From NCBI RefSeq assembly GCF_026167665.1, contig NZ_CP098740.1:5580001-5644000 (forward strand): a stretch of 64,000 bases of DNA. Direction: 5' to 3'. A program made the position numbers and the translations under genes. Positions 8,770 to 17,004 of this stretch are shown here, one piece after another. The notes beneath the pieces were generated by a model that saw only the letters and a program-made list of their open reading frames with translations, was not told where the DNA came from and made no database searches. Each line of letters starts with the position of its first letter. Positions within the stretch are counted from its first letter, which is position 1. The stretch is from Streptomyces drozdowiczii. GTDB taxonomy: Bacteria; Actinomycetota; Actinomycetes; Streptomycetales; Streptomycetaceae.

Positions 8770-9378
8770 ATGATGACGAATGACTGGGACTCCCTCGCCG
8801 CCACCTTCGACCAGGAGGCCGACCACGGGCTGCTCGACCCGGTGGTCCGCGACGCCTGGGCCCGGCGGCTGGAGAGCTGGCTGCCCGCAGGCCCGGCCGA
8901 TGTGCTCGACCTCGGCTGCGGTACGGGGAGCCTGGCGCTGCTCGCGGCCGGGCAGGGCCATCGGCTCACCGGCGTGGACAGTTCGCCGCGCATGGTGGAG
9001 CGGGCCCGCGCCAAGCTCGCCGGGACGGGCGCCGAGGTGCTGGTGGGGGACGCGGCCCGGCCGCCCGTGGGCGACCGGGGGTTCGACGTGGTCCTCGCCC
9101 GGCATGTGGTGTGGCTGCTGGCCGACCCGGCTGCCGTCCTGCGCCACTGGGCGGGGCTCCTGCGCCCCGGCGGCAGGCTGGTCCTGGTCGAGGGCGTGTG
9201 GAACGGGACCGGAATCCCCGCCGAACGCCTCACCGCGCTGCTCGCCCCGCTCACCGAGCGCGTCCACCACGAACGGCTCTCCGGCGACCGCGATCTGTGG
9301 GGCAAGGACGTGGACGACGAGCGGTACGCGCTGGTCGCCCCCGTGCGCGGGACGGGCGGTGGTGCCGCCGGTGAGTGA
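8770..9378 (+). CDS. Class I SAM-dependent methyltransferase
   Basis: The 202-residue protein contains the Rossmann-type methyltransferase motif I VLDLGCGTGSLALLA around residue 45. The post-I acidic residue lies in LTGVDSSPRMVERA, and motif III-like segments (LRPGGRLVLVEG) follow. This is the small-molecule methyltransferase fold of the UbiE/Methyltransf_11 type; the substrate is unknown. Two tandem ATGs (8770, 8773) are possible. No convincing Shine-Dalgarno sequence is present, and a CAGGAT box ends 7 bases before the ATG, so a leaderless transcript is possible. It converges with the DUF402 gene, with 18 bases between the stops. Confidence 0.85.
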   Translation: MMTNDWDSLAATFDQEADHGLLDPVVRDAWARRLESWLPAGPADVLDLGCGTGSLALLAAGQGHRLTGVDSSPRMVERARAKLAGTGAEVLVGDAARPPVGDRGFDVVLARHVVWLLADPAAVLRHWAGLLRPGGRLVLVEGVWNGTGIPAERLTALLAPLTERVHHERLSGDRDLWGKDVDDERYALVAPVRGTGGGAAGE

Positions 9379-9396
9379 GGGGTGAGGGCGGACCGC

Positions 9397-9894
9397 TCAG
9401 CTCAGCAGCGGGGCGAGCCCGTCCGCCGAGCGGGCCAGGCGGTCCAGCTCGTCCAGGGCCGCCAGCGCGGCCTTCGCCGCGTCCGGGTCGCGTGCGGTCA
9501 GGCCGCTCGCGGCGAACTCGTCCTCGTCCAGGCGCAGGATCTCCGAGCGGTCGGCCGACACCCACAGGTCGAGGTCCAGGTCCTCCACGACCAGTTCGCC
9601 GTCCCGGAGCACGGCCGGGCGGGTCACGTCGCAGTACCAGCCCTTGAGTTCGCCCGTGCCGGTGCGGACCTCCTTCACCGCGAACCAGGCGTCCCGCCAG
9701 TAGTGCTCGGTGAAGACGTCACCCGGCTCGAAGCGGACGAAGCCGAAGTCCCGGACGCCGGGGGCGGCCCAGGGGGCCCGCACGGTCACCCGGGTGCCGT
9801 CGTCGGCGACCAGGGCCGCCGGATACCTGATCTTGGTCTTCCCGGCCTTGACCAGGACGACGGTCACACCGGCGTCAGCCGAGCCTGCGGGCAT
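9397..9894 (-). CDS. DUF402-domain protein
   Basis: A 165-residue protein of the DUF402 family. Some characterised members of that family are metal-dependent nucleoside di/triphosphate phosphatases, and FomD is another. The conserved core WYCDVTRPAVLRDGELVVEDLDLDLWV is visible in the middle, with the acidic cluster expected for divalent-metal binding. The start ATG (9892-9894) is supported by GGAGGT five bases upstream; an in-frame ATG 18 bases earlier has no ribosome binding site. The gene overlaps the 3' end of the GNAT gene by 20 bases, suggesting translational coupling. The exact substrate is unknown. Confidence 0.8.
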   Translation of the reverse strand: MPAGSADAGVTVVLVKAGKTKIRYPAALVADDGTRVTVRAPWAAPGVRDFGFVRFEPGDVFTEHYWRDAWFAVKEVRTGTGELKGWYCDVTRPAVLRDGELVVEDLDLDLWVSADRSEILRLDEDEFAASGLTARDPDAAKAALAALDELDRLARSADGLAPLLS

Positions 9895-10795
9895 GGCGTA
9901 CCTCCGTGGCACAGATCTCGTAGCCGAACCAGCGGTTGACCGCCAGCATCGGACCGTTCCCGGCGTCGTTGCCGGTGTAGGCGTCGGTGTACCCGGCGGC
10001 GCGCGCCCGGTGCAGCGAGTCGTTCTTCGCGAGCTTGGCGAGGCCGCGGCCCCGGTGCGCCCGCCGGGTGCCCGTCATCCCGGAGCCGTAGCGGCTCACC
10101 CCGTCGGTCCGGGCGGCGCTGAAGGCCGCCACCTCGCCGCCGGCCAGTACGACCGAGGTGAGGTGGCGGTCGAGACCGGGGTCGTGCCAGGTCTCCGCGA
10201 GCCATTCCGCGTAGTCGTCGAGCCGGGCCGGTGTGTCGCTGGGCTCGTCCGCCGTGGCCTCGGCGTCCGCCTCGAAGAGCGGGCGCGGATCGTCGGCGAA
10301 GTCGGCCCCCGTACGCAGCTCGATCCCGGCGGGCAGCTCCTGACGGGGCGGCAGCGAGCCTTTCGCCAGGTCCAGATGGAGGAAGTGGGCCGACCGGCGC
10401 GGTGTGTAGCCGTGCTTCGCGGCGAACGCCCGGTTGCCGGGCGTGTCCAGGACCCAGGTGTGCACCGAGGCCGCCCCGGCCAGGGCCAGATACTCCTCGG
10501 CGGTCCGCAGCAGCAGGGTGCCCGCGCCCCGGCCGGTGCGCTCCGGGTGGGTGTACGGATTGCAGAACCCCTGCCCCGGCTCCGGGCTCTCATGGGCCAG
10601 GCCCACCTGCGCCGTCCCGATGATCTCGCCGTCCTCCTCGGCGACCAGCATCCGGTACCGCCGCCCCGCCGGGGCCCCGGTGAGCTCGGCCACGGTCTGC
10701 TCCGGTGTGGTGATCATGTACGGCAGGGCGGCGCGCCGTACCCGCACCCACCCCTCGGCGTCGTCGGGCCGGAAGTCGCGTACGAGGACAGTCAT
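9875..10795 (-). CDS. GNAT N-acetyltransferase with two tandem GNAT domains
   Basis: The 306-residue protein has two acetyltransferase halves. The first (about 1-150) shows the acetyl-CoA loop RTGRGAGTLLL. The second (about 160-306) shows RRAHRGRGLAKLAK followed by NDAGNGPMLAVNRWFGY, the usual GNAT C-terminal pattern of asparagine, leucine and phenylalanine. Such tandem proteins acetylate small amines or antibiotics; the substrate here is unknown. The ATG is at 10793-10795. Its 5' end faces the GntR gene across 70 bases, so the two share a divergent promoter region. The gene is coupled to the DUF402 gene downstream. Confidence 0.88.
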   Translation of the reverse strand: MTVLVRDFRPDDAEGWVRVRRAALPYMITTPEQTVAELTGAPAGRRYRMLVAEEDGEIIGTAQVGLAHESPEPGQGFCNPYTHPERTGRGAGTLLLRTAEEYLALAGAASVHTWVLDTPGNRAFAAKHGYTPRRSAHFLHLDLAKGSLPPRQELPAGIELRTGADFADDPRPLFEADAEATADEPSDTPARLDDYAEWLAETWHDPGLDRHLTSVVLAGGEVAAFSAARTDGVSRYGSGMTGTRRAHRGRGLAKLAKNDSLHRARAAGYTDAYTGNDAGNGPMLAVNRWFGYEICATEVRHARRLG

Positions 10796-10865
10796 GCGCC
10801 GGACGCTATCCACGCCCCGGACCCGAACGCCTCCCATTTTCCGCCGACGGGGGGACAATCGGCCC

Positions 10866-11240
10866 GTGACCCTGAAGATCGCTGTGGACCCGGACTCCGG
10901 CATCGCCCCGTACGAGCAGCTGCGCACCCAGATCTCCGAACAGGCCCGCTCCGGCGTGCTGCCGGTCGGCTACCGGCTCCCGACGGTACGCGGCTTCGCC
11001 GAGGAGCTGGGCCTCGCCGCCAACACGGTCGCCAAGGCGTACCGGGCGCTGGAGGCGGACGGCGTCATCGAGACCCGCGGCCGCAACGGCACGTTCGTCG
11101 CCGCCGCCGGAGACACCGCCGACCGCGGCGCCGCCGCCGCGGCCCGCGCGTACGCGGAACAGACCCGCCGCCTCGGCCTCTCCGGCGCCCGCGCCCTGGA
11201 ACTCGCCGAGGACGCGGTGCGCGCGGTCTTCTCCGACTGA
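10866..11240 (+). CDS. GntR-family regulator, small YtrA-type
   Basis: A 124-residue protein with an N-terminal winged helix (YEQLRTQISEQARSG, LPTVRGFAEELGLAANTVAKAYRALE). A short C-terminal helical tail follows in place of a large ligand domain, as in the YtrA subfamily. These repressors usually sit with ABC transporter genes, but none is present here. The GTG start at 10866 has no Shine-Dalgarno sequence. A GACAAT hexamer ends 7 bases ahead, so the mRNA may be leaderless. It is divergent from the GNAT/DUF402 pair, which it may control. Confidence 0.88.
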   Translation: MTLKIAVDPDSGIAPYEQLRTQISEQARSGVLPVGYRLPTVRGFAEELGLAANTVAKAYRALEADGVIETRGRNGTFVAAAGDTADRGAAAAARAYAEQTRRLGLSGARALELAEDAVRAVFSD

Positions 11241-11290
11241 CAGCCAGGCGGTCACTGGGTGACGGCCCGTCACCACGCCTTCGGTAAAAG

Positions 11291-11317
11291 CTCATCGGTT
11301 TGACTTGGCATGAACAC
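11291..11317 (+). promoter_or_regulatory. Second copy of the TTGGCATGA motif, upstream of the SGNH esterase
   Basis: CTCAT (11291-11295) and TTGGCATGAACAC (11305-11317) repeat the arrangement seen at 7687-7711, differing by one base in the 13-base core. The motif overlaps a possible -35 (TTGACT at 11300-11305) and lies about 75 bases ahead of the GTG start. Confidence 0.6.
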
Positions 11318-11389
11318 TTCCGGAATGGCCGTCCGCGCTGCTACCACTGAGTAGGCAGAGATCCTGCCGGTCGGTCCAAGGGAGATTCC

Positions 11390-12190
11390 GTGAAATTGTC
11401 CAGACTCGTGGCATTCTCGTCCTCGCTCCTGCTCGGCGCCGTCATCGCCCTGACCGGGGCGGCCACCGCGAATGCCGCACCGTCCGTCGACTACGTCGCC
11501 CTCGGGGACTCGTACTCCTCGGGTGTCGGCTCCGGGAGTTACATCGGCTCCAGCGGCGACTGCAAGCGCAGTACTCTCGCCTACCCCTCCCTCTGGGCCT
11601 CCGCCCACTCGCCCGCGTCCTTCTCCTTCACGGCCTGCTCCGGGGCGCGCACGGGCGATGTGATTGCCAATCAGCTCGGGCCGCTCAACTCCTCGACCGA
11701 CCTCGTCTCGATCTCCATCGGCGGCAACGACGCCGGCTTCTCCGACGTCATGACGACCTGCGTCCTCCAGTCGGAGTCCACCTGCCTCAACCGCATCGCC
11801 ACCGCCCGCAGCTACGTGGACACCACGCTGCCCGGCAAGCTGAACTCGGTGTACGACGCGATCCAGGCCAAGGCCCCCTCCGCCCATGTCGTCGTGCTCG
11901 GCTACCCGCGCTTCTACAAGATCGGCGGCAGTTGCGTCGTCGGGCTGAGCGACAAGGTGCGCAGCGCCATCAACGGTGCCGCCGACTACCTCAACGCGGC
12001 CACCGCCAAGCGCGCCGCCGACCACGGCTTCAGCTTCGGTGACGTCACCAGCGCCTTCACCGGGCACGAGATCTGCTCCGGAAGCGCCTGGCTGCACAGT
12101 CTCAACTGGCTGAACATCGGCGAGTCGTACCACCCCTTCGCCGCCGGGCAGTCCGGCGGCTACCTGCCCGTCCTGAACGCGCTCGACTAG
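11390..12190 (+). CDS. Secreted SGNH-hydrolase lipase/esterase
   Basis: The 266-residue product begins with a classical signal peptide (KLSR, hydrophobic core, ANAA at 27-30). Mature SGNH block I is VALGDSYSSG with nucleophile Ser41; block III is SIGGNDAGF; block V is SYHPFAAGQ with catalytic His248. Six cysteines fit the three disulfides known for Streptomyces rimosus lipase and the S. coelicolor homologue (SCO1725, from memory). It hydrolyses fatty acyl esters outside the cell. The GTG start follows AAGGGAG at a good distance. It is monocistronic with a terminator hairpin immediately downstream. Confidence 0.94.
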   Translation: MKLSRLVAFSSSLLLGAVIALTGAATANAAPSVDYVALGDSYSSGVGSGSYIGSSGDCKRSTLAYPSLWASAHSPASFSFTACSGARTGDVIANQLGPLNSSTDLVSISIGGNDAGFSDVMTTCVLQSESTCLNRIATARSYVDTTLPGKLNSVYDAIQAKAPSAHVVVLGYPRFYKIGGSCVVGLSDKVRSAINGAADYLNAATAKRAADHGFSFGDVTSAFTGHEICSGSAWLHSLNWLNIGESYHPFAAGQSGGYLPVLNALD

Positions 12191-12196
12191 GGTGAA

Positions 12197-12220
12197 GGCG
12201 CGCCTCGCGAGGGGCGCGCC
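12197..12220 (+). terminator. Terminator after the SGNH esterase gene
   Basis: GGCGCGCC (12197-12204) repeats as its own complement at 12213-12220, around the loop TCGCGAGG, which can pair further. It starts 7 bases past the stop. Confidence 0.75.
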
Positions 12221-12385
12221 GTGCGGCGGTCGGCCAACTCGCCCCGGAATCGGGCAGATTCACCGACGGATCGTCAACCTCCGTATATGTGTGCGCAATC
12301 CCGCTCCCGGGATACACGAGTGTCGGTGGCAGGCGATAGGGTTAACCTGCCCGGGCCGAGTGCCCTCGTACGGGTGGGGAGTGAC

Positions 12386-12649
12386 ATGGAACAGATAACG
12401 GTGCGCAGCAGGGCGCGCGTGCCTGCCATTACATGCGGGAGCAGCGCGACGAGTTCGCGCCTCGACCGCCATCTCGCGGTGCTCGGCGGTCCCGTCGTGC
12501 CGCAGCGCGAGGCGGCGGAAGCGACGCTGCTGATGCGCGAGCTGACCTCGCGCGACGCCGGACACGCCCGGCGCAGCAGAAGTGCGCGGGTGTCGCTCTT
12601 CGCGCCACTGCGCCGACTGCGGCGCTCGCTCTTCGGCAGCCGCCACTGA
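12386..12649 (+). CDS. Small conserved hypothetical protein
   Basis: An 87-residue basic protein starting at the ATG preceded by GGGGAG. The middle carries a conserved-looking stretch (RLDRHLAVLGGP, AAEATLLMRELTSRD); the C-terminus is Arg/Ser-rich (RSRSARVSLFAPLRRLRR). I recall similar short proteins at this place in other Streptomyces but know no function. There is no signal peptide or membrane segment. The TetR gene follows 166 bases later with its own promoter. Confidence 0.65.
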   Translation: MEQITVRSRARVPAITCGSSATSSRLDRHLAVLGGPVVPQREAAEATLLMRELTSRDAGHARRSRSARVSLFAPLRRLRRSLFGSRH

Positions 12650-12780
12650 CCCGACCGCGGTCCCGACTCCCGCAGCGCGCTGCTGCCCGCTCTTCCGTCA
12701 TCCCCGGAGCCGGCAGTGGCGCGTCGCCGTGTCCGTACCCGGTCACACACTGTGTCCGACGGGCCCGCATGGGTGCCGAG

Positions 12781-12800
12781 GTAATTCGGTGCCGAACTAC
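12781..12800 (+). promoter_or_regulatory. Palindromic operator in the TetR promoter
   Basis: The 20-bp sequence GTAATTCGGT-GCCGAACTAC is an imperfect palindrome matching at 8 of 10 positions per half. It ends 3 bases ahead of a TACACT -10 hexamer (12804-12809) and so covers the promoter spacer. It is probably the autorepression site of the TetR protein encoded at 12816. Confidence 0.6.
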
Positions 12801-12815
12801 TTCTACACTGTGCCC

Positions 12816-13457
12816 ATGCCCGAGAAGCGAGCCGCGCGTCTGCGCCCCGACGAGCGAAGGGCGCAGTTGGTGGCGATTGGCGTGGACATGCTCGCCGAGT
12901 GCTCCCTGGACGAGCTCTCCACCGATGCCGTGGCCCGGCGGGCCGGCATATCGCGCGGCCTGCTCTTCCACTATTTCGACTCCAAACGCGACTTCTACCG
13001 GTCCGTGGTGCGCCAGGAGTGCGACGACTTCGCCGCCGCCACCGACCCGGACCCCTCGCTGGACCCGGTCGCCTGGATGCGCGCGTTCATCGCCGGTTTC
13101 GTCGCGTACGTGACCGGGCGCCGCAAGATCTACCGCGCCCTCGTCCGGGGTGCCGCCGGCAGCCACCCCGCCGCCGGCGACATCGTGGAGGCCACCCGCG
13201 CCACCCTCGCCCGCCGGGTCGTGGAGGGGCAGCGCCGCCTCGGGATGGCGCCGTCGCCCCGGCTCACCCTGGCCGCCCGGGCCTGGCTCGCCTTCGCCGA
13301 GGAGGCGGTCACCGGCTGGCCGCCGGACGAGCCGGACGCCCTGGACGAACTCCGCGCCTTCCTGGAAACGGCCTTCGTCCGCCTCCTCGGCGACCTCGAC
13401 CGGCCGGCCGCCCTGGCCGAACAGCGCGGTGCCCCCGCTCACAGCAGCGCGAACTGA
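12816..13457 (+). CDS. TetR/AcrR-family transcriptional regulator
   Basis: A 213-residue repressor. The N-terminal helix-turn-helix runs AVARRAGISRGLLFHYFDSKRDFYRSVV (about residues 37-64). A helical ligand and dimer domain follows, containing a YVTGRRKIYRALVRGAAGS segment. The ATG at 12816 has no Shine-Dalgarno sequence but lies 7 bases after a TACACT -10 box, so it is probably translated from a leaderless mRNA; a GTG two codons earlier is possible. Its operator candidate is 12781-12800. The last 19 bases overlap the convergent gene at 13439. No obvious target gene adjoins it besides itself. Confidence 0.9.
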   Translation: MPEKRAARLRPDERRAQLVAIGVDMLAECSLDELSTDAVARRAGISRGLLFHYFDSKRDFYRSVVRQECDDFAAATDPDPSLDPVAWMRAFIAGFVAYVTGRRKIYRALVRGAAGSHPAAGDIVEATRATLARRVVEGQRRLGMAPSPRLTLAARAWLAFAEEAVTGWPPDEPDALDELRAFLETAFVRLLGDLDRPAALAEQRGAPAHSSAN

Positions 13458-14719
13458 CCGTCCGGCCCCTCCTCCTGATGGTCCAGGACCGAAGCGGGCC
13501 GCCGCGCCGCCTCCCCGACCGGCAGCACCCCCGCCGCCCGCAGCTCCTCCTCACCGCTCCCCGGGCCCGCCGCCAGCGCCTCGGCCAGCGCCTCCTGACG
13601 GGGCCGCAGCTCGGCGAGGAGCGCGAGGAGCGTCACCAGGTCCAGCAGCTCCGAGGTCCACTCCTGCGGCCAGGCGCGCGGCCGGACCGCGTCGAGCCCC
13701 GCCGCCTCCGCCCCCGGCGCCCCGCACGCCGCCGCCCGGCGCTCGAACCACAGATCGAGGACCCGCACCCCGCTCACCCGGAACTCCCAGGCACCGGCGG
13801 GCACCGGTGAGACGCGGCCGGTGCCGAGCGCGAGCACCCGCTCCTCGGCCTCGTACGACAGGGACGCCGGCACGGGCGGGACGGCCGCCCGCACATAGGG
13901 GCGCTGCCCGCCCGGCAGCCGGGGGCGCTCCGCCCCGCGCGCCCCGCGCAGCTGGAGCCGCAGCAGCTCGCGGCCCAGCTCGACCCCCTCCGCCCAGGTC
14001 GCGGTGTCCTCCGGGAGCGGGACCACGCAGCCTGCCGGTGAGGGGCGGGCCGCCGCCAGGATCCAGGCGAGCACCGACTCGGCGGTGACCGCGTCCCCGT
14101 ACCGGGCGCGCAGCACGGGGAGCAGGCCCGGGGCGAGGTTGGGTTCGAGGCCGCCGGGGCGGCGGTGGAGCGGGCGGACCCGGCCGGGGCGGCCGGCGGG
14201 GGAGTGGCCGTCGGGCAGCAGCGTCGTCACCGACACGGCCGGGCCCGGATCGTTCGGCACCCGGCCGTGCTCGACCAGGAAGAGCTGGTGGTCGTCGGCG
14301 ACCCGCCACAGCTCGGGCCTGGCCACGTCGATCAGGCGGTGGTCGGGCAGCAGCCACTGTTCGTCGTACGGCCCGTGCAGGATCCGTACCGGCTCCGGGC
14401 AGGGGCCCGTCTCCCGGGCGAAGCGGCCGGAGGCGCCGGACCGGCCGGGCAGGGCGGCCACGGCGCTCTGCTGCGTACGGGCGCGGGTCGGGGCGAACAG
14501 TCGCTCGCGCTCCTCGCCCGACGCCCGCACGAGGCGGTCCCAGCGGGCCCGCAGACAGGCCGCGTCCGGGGCGGTCACCCAGGTGCGGCCGGTGCGCAGC
14601 GGCCGTACGGACCAGGGCATGAGGTCGTCCAGGAGGGGGCCGCGCGGGCCCTCGCCGGACCCGGCCGCTGCCGGTGCTGCCACCGTTTCTTCCTCCCCGC
14701 CTGCCGCCTTCCCTGGCAT
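13439..14719 (-). CDS. Stand-alone protein resembling the type ISP restriction-modification C-terminal domain
   Basis: A 426-residue protein starting DDLMPWSVRPLR after a 30-residue Ala/Gly-rich lead. It contains the blocks WLLPDHRLIDVARPELW, LPDGHSPAGRPGR, RPLHRRPGG and WEFRVSGVRVLDLWFERR, and ends WPQEWTSELLDLVTLLALL. I assign these to the C-terminal target-recognition domain family of LlaBIII-type single-chain ISP restriction enzymes. The nuclease, helicase and methyltransferase domains of such enzymes are missing here and in the flanking genes, so it is not a complete restriction system. The ATG is 8 bases downstream of the GntR stop, and the gene is co-directional with gntR and hmgA. Its true role is unknown; family assignment is moderately sure. 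Confidence 0.7.
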   Translation of the reverse strand: MPGKAAGGEEETVAAPAAAGSGEGPRGPLLDDLMPWSVRPLRTGRTWVTAPDAACLRARWDRLVRASGEERERLFAPTRARTQQSAVAALPGRSGASGRFARETGPCPEPVRILHGPYDEQWLLPDHRLIDVARPELWRVADDHQLFLVEHGRVPNDPGPAVSVTTLLPDGHSPAGRPGRVRPLHRRPGGLEPNLAPGLLPVLRARYGDAVTAESVLAWILAAARPSPAGCVVPLPEDTATWAEGVELGRELLRLQLRGARGAERPRLPGGQRPYVRAAVPPVPASLSYEAEERVLALGTGRVSPVPAGAWEFRVSGVRVLDLWFERRAAACGAPGAEAAGLDAVRPRAWPQEWTSELLDLVTLLALLAELRPRQEALAEALAAGPGSGEEELRAAGVLPVGEAARRPASVLDHQEEGPDGQFALL

Positions 14720-14727
14720 CGTAGGAC

Positions 14728-15513
14728 TCAGTGGGCCTCCACCGTCACCGAGAACGAGAACCGGTCGCCCCGGTAGTGGATCCGGGCCACGTCGACCACC
14801 CGGCCGCCCTCGTCGTAGGTGATGCCCGTGTAGTAGAGGATCGGGCTCAGCAGCGGGACGCCCAGCAGTTCCGCCGTGGCCGGGTCGGCGAGGCGGGCCT
14901 CGACCGTGTCGGTGATCCGGGAGATCGGGACGCCGACCCGGTCCCGCAGCACCTTGGTCATCGGCCACCGGTCGAGGTCCGCCGGGTCCAGGTCCGCCGC
15001 GACCTCCGGGTGCACCCAGTTCTGCGCCCAGTTGGTCGGCTCGCCGGTCGTCCCGTCGCACCGCAGCCGGCGGTAGCCGACGACCTCCGCGCAGCCCGGG
15101 AAGTGCTCGGCCACCTCGCCCGGGACCGGGACCGGGCCGTGGCCGAGCAGGGTGGAGCGCTCGCCCGACTGCTGGGCCACGATCGCGTCGATCGAGCCGA
15201 GCAGCCGGACCGGGGAGCCCCGGCGGGCGTGCGGCTCGATGAACGTGCCGCGCCGCCGGTGCCGGCTGATCAGGCCCTCCGCCTCCAGCTCCTTGAGCGC
15301 CTGCCGCATGGTCAGGACACTGACCCCGTAGTGCGCCGCGAGCTGCTCCTCGGTGGGCAGCCGCAGCGTGGCGTCCGGGGCGCGGCCCAGTATGGACGCC
15401 CGCAGCGACTGCGAGACCTGGTACCACAGGGGCAGCTTGCGGTTCAGGACCAGCGAGTCGGGCGCGAAGGCGGTGCCCCGGGGCGCGGGGCTGTTCGCAG
15501 CGGGCTGCGGCAC
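14728..15513 (-). CDS. GntR-family regulator with UTRA ligand domain (HutC type)
   Basis: A 261-residue protein with an N-terminal winged helix (LPTEEQLAAHYGVSVLTMRQALKELEAEG, residues ~45-73) and a C-terminal UTRA domain (about 90-255). The GTG at 15513 is chosen because AGGAGG lies 5 bases before it; an ATG 15 bases upstream would place that ribosome binding site inside the coding region. It lies 43 bases downstream of hmgA, in the same direction. A regulator of homogentisate/tyrosine breakdown, acting on the inverted repeat ahead of hmgA, is the simplest inference. Confidence 0.88.
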   Translation of the reverse strand: MPQPAANSPAPRGTAFAPDSLVLNRKLPLWYQVSQSLRASILGRAPDATLRLPTEEQLAAHYGVSVLTMRQALKELEAEGLISRHRRRGTFIEPHARRGSPVRLLGSIDAIVAQQSGERSTLLGHGPVPVPGEVAEHFPGCAEVVGYRRLRCDGTTGEPTNWAQNWVHPEVAADLDPADLDRWPMTKVLRDRVGVPISRITDTVEARLADPATAELLGVPLLSPILYYTGITYDEGGRVVDVARIHYRGDRFSFSVTVEAH

Positions 15514-15556
15514 CTGGTCCTCCTGCATGCGTCGTCGCCGGGCCCGGGAGGGCGCG

Positions 15557-16885
15557 TCACGGCCTGAAGTTGCGGCTCAGACCCTGCCATACGTCGTCGT
15601 AGCCCTGCTGAAGGTGGTCCGCCGTCGCGGCCTGCGCGGTCGTGATGACCGGCCAGCGGGTCTCGAACATGAAGGCGAGGCCGTCGTCGATCTTCTGCGG
15701 CTTCAGCTCCGCCGCGCTCGCCTTGTCGAAGGTCTCCCGGTCCGGCCCGTGCGCGGACATCATGGTGTGCAGCGAGCCGCCGCCGGGTACGAAGCCGCCC
15801 TTTCCGGCCGTCTTGGCGTCGTACGCGCCCTCGATCAGGCCCATGTACTCGCTCATCACGTTGCGGTGGAAGTACGGCGGCCGGAAGGTGTCCTCGCCGA
15901 CCAGCCAGCGCGGCGCGAACACCACGAAGTCGACCCCGGCCAGGCCCGGTGTGTCCGAGGGCGAGGTCAGCACCGTGAAGATCGACGGGTCCGGGTGGTC
16001 GTAGCTGATCGAGCCGATGACGTTGAACCGGCGCAGGTCGTAGACGTACGGGGCGTGGTTGCCGTGCCAGGCGACGACGTCGAGCGGGGAGTGGTCGTAG
16101 GTCGCCGTCCAGAGGTTGCCGCAGTACTTGTTGATCACCTCGACCGGGCGCTCCACGTCCTCGTACGCGGCGACCGGGGCCAGGAAGTCCCGCGCGTTGG
16201 CGAGGCCGTTGGCGCCGATCGGGCCGAGGTCCGGGAGGGTGAACGGGCGGCCGTAGTTCTCGCAGACGTAACCCCGGGCGGTCTCGTCCAGCAGCTCGAC
16301 CCGGAAGCGGACGCCGCGCGGGATCAGGGCGACATGGCCGGGTTCGGCGCGCAGCAGGCCCAGTTCGGTGCGGAGCAGCAGCCCGCCGTACTGGGGGACG
16401 ATCAGCAGCTCGCCGTCGCTGTCGCTGAACACCCGGTCCGTCATCGCCGCGTTGGCGCTGTACAGGTGCACGGCCATGCCGGTGCGCTGGGCCGCGTCGC
16501 CGTTGCCGCCGAGCGTCCACAGGCCGGCCACGAAGTCCGTACCGGGGGCGGGCTCGGGGAGCGGGTCCCAGCGCAGCCGGTTCGGGTCGGGCACGGTCTC
16601 GGTGAAGGGGGCGGTGCGCAGCGCGCCGTTGTCCGTGCGGACGAACGGGGGATGGGCCGCCGAGGGGCGGATGCGGTACAGCCAGCTGCGGTGGTTGTGG
16701 GCGCGGGGCTCGGTGAACGCGGACCCACTCAGCTGCTCCGCGTACAGCCCCAGCGGGGCGCGCTGGGGCGAGTTGCGTCCGTGCGGGAGCGCTCCCGGCA
16801 CCGCCTCCGAGCTGTGCTGATTCCCGAACCCGGAGGAGTACTCAAGCCCCTCCGCCGTCTTCCTCGCCTGCTCGATGCCGCCCAT
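15557..16885 (-). CDS. hmgA: Homogentisate 1,2-dioxygenase
   Basis: The 442-residue protein opens the aromatic ring of homogentisate to maleylacetoacetate with non-haem iron, in tyrosine and phenylalanine catabolism. It shows the family start ([15 protein letters not shown]) and the iron-ligand region [18 protein letters not shown] with the expected His and Glu. [15 protein letters not shown], containing another conserved His, follows. The length is that of the bacterial and human enzymes. The ATG at 16885 has GGGAG upstream; an in-frame ATG 33 bases earlier would run into the operator. It is the first gene of a hmgA-gntR-ISP-like set. Maleylacetoacetate isomerase and fumarylacetoacetase are not in the window. 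Confidence 0.95.
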   Translation of the reverse strand: MGGIEQARKTAEGLEYSSGFGNQHSSEAVPGALPHGRNSPQRAPLGLYAEQLSGSAFTEPRAHNHRSWLYRIRPSAAHPPFVRTDNGALRTAPFTETVPDPNRLRWDPLPEPAPGTDFVAGLWTLGGNGDAAQRTGMAVHLYSANAAMTDRVFSDSDGELLIVPQYGGLLLRTELGLLRAEPGHVALIPRGVRFRVELLDETARGYVCENYGRPFTLPDLGPIGANGLANARDFLAPVAAYEDVERPVEVINKYCGNLWTATYDHSPLDVVAWHGNHAPYVYDLRRFNVIGSISYDHPDPSIFTVLTSPSDTPGLAGVDFVVFAPRWLVGEDTFRPPYFHRNVMSEYMGLIEGAYDAKTAGKGGFVPGGGSLHTMMSAHGPDRETFDKASAAELKPQKIDDGLAFMFETRWPVITTAQAATADHLQQGYDDVWQGLSRNFRP

Positions 16886-16904
16886 GTGCGCTCCCGTCCG
16901 AAGG

Positions 16905-16928
16905 AATCCTATGCACAACCGTAGGAAT
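16905..16928 (-). promoter_or_regulatory. Inverted repeat in the hmgA promoter
   Basis: TCCTA (16907-16911) and TAGGA (16922-16926) form an inverted repeat with a 10-bp spacer, extending to 6 of 7 matches per arm. On the hmgA strand the TAGGAT overlaps a plausible -10, so a bound repressor would block transcription. The adjacent UTRA-type GntR is the obvious candidate. Confidence 0.5.
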
Positions 16929-17004
16929 GGAAGCGTGGCGCGTCAACGCCATTCGTCGTGCAGAAGGGGTTCAAAAAGCTGAACAATGCTCTACTCTCCC
17001 GCAC

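Noticed and set aside
15353..16924. Plus-strand open frame across hmgA
   Set aside because: Antisense to the clear homogentisate dioxygenase and GntR genes and without recognisable protein features.
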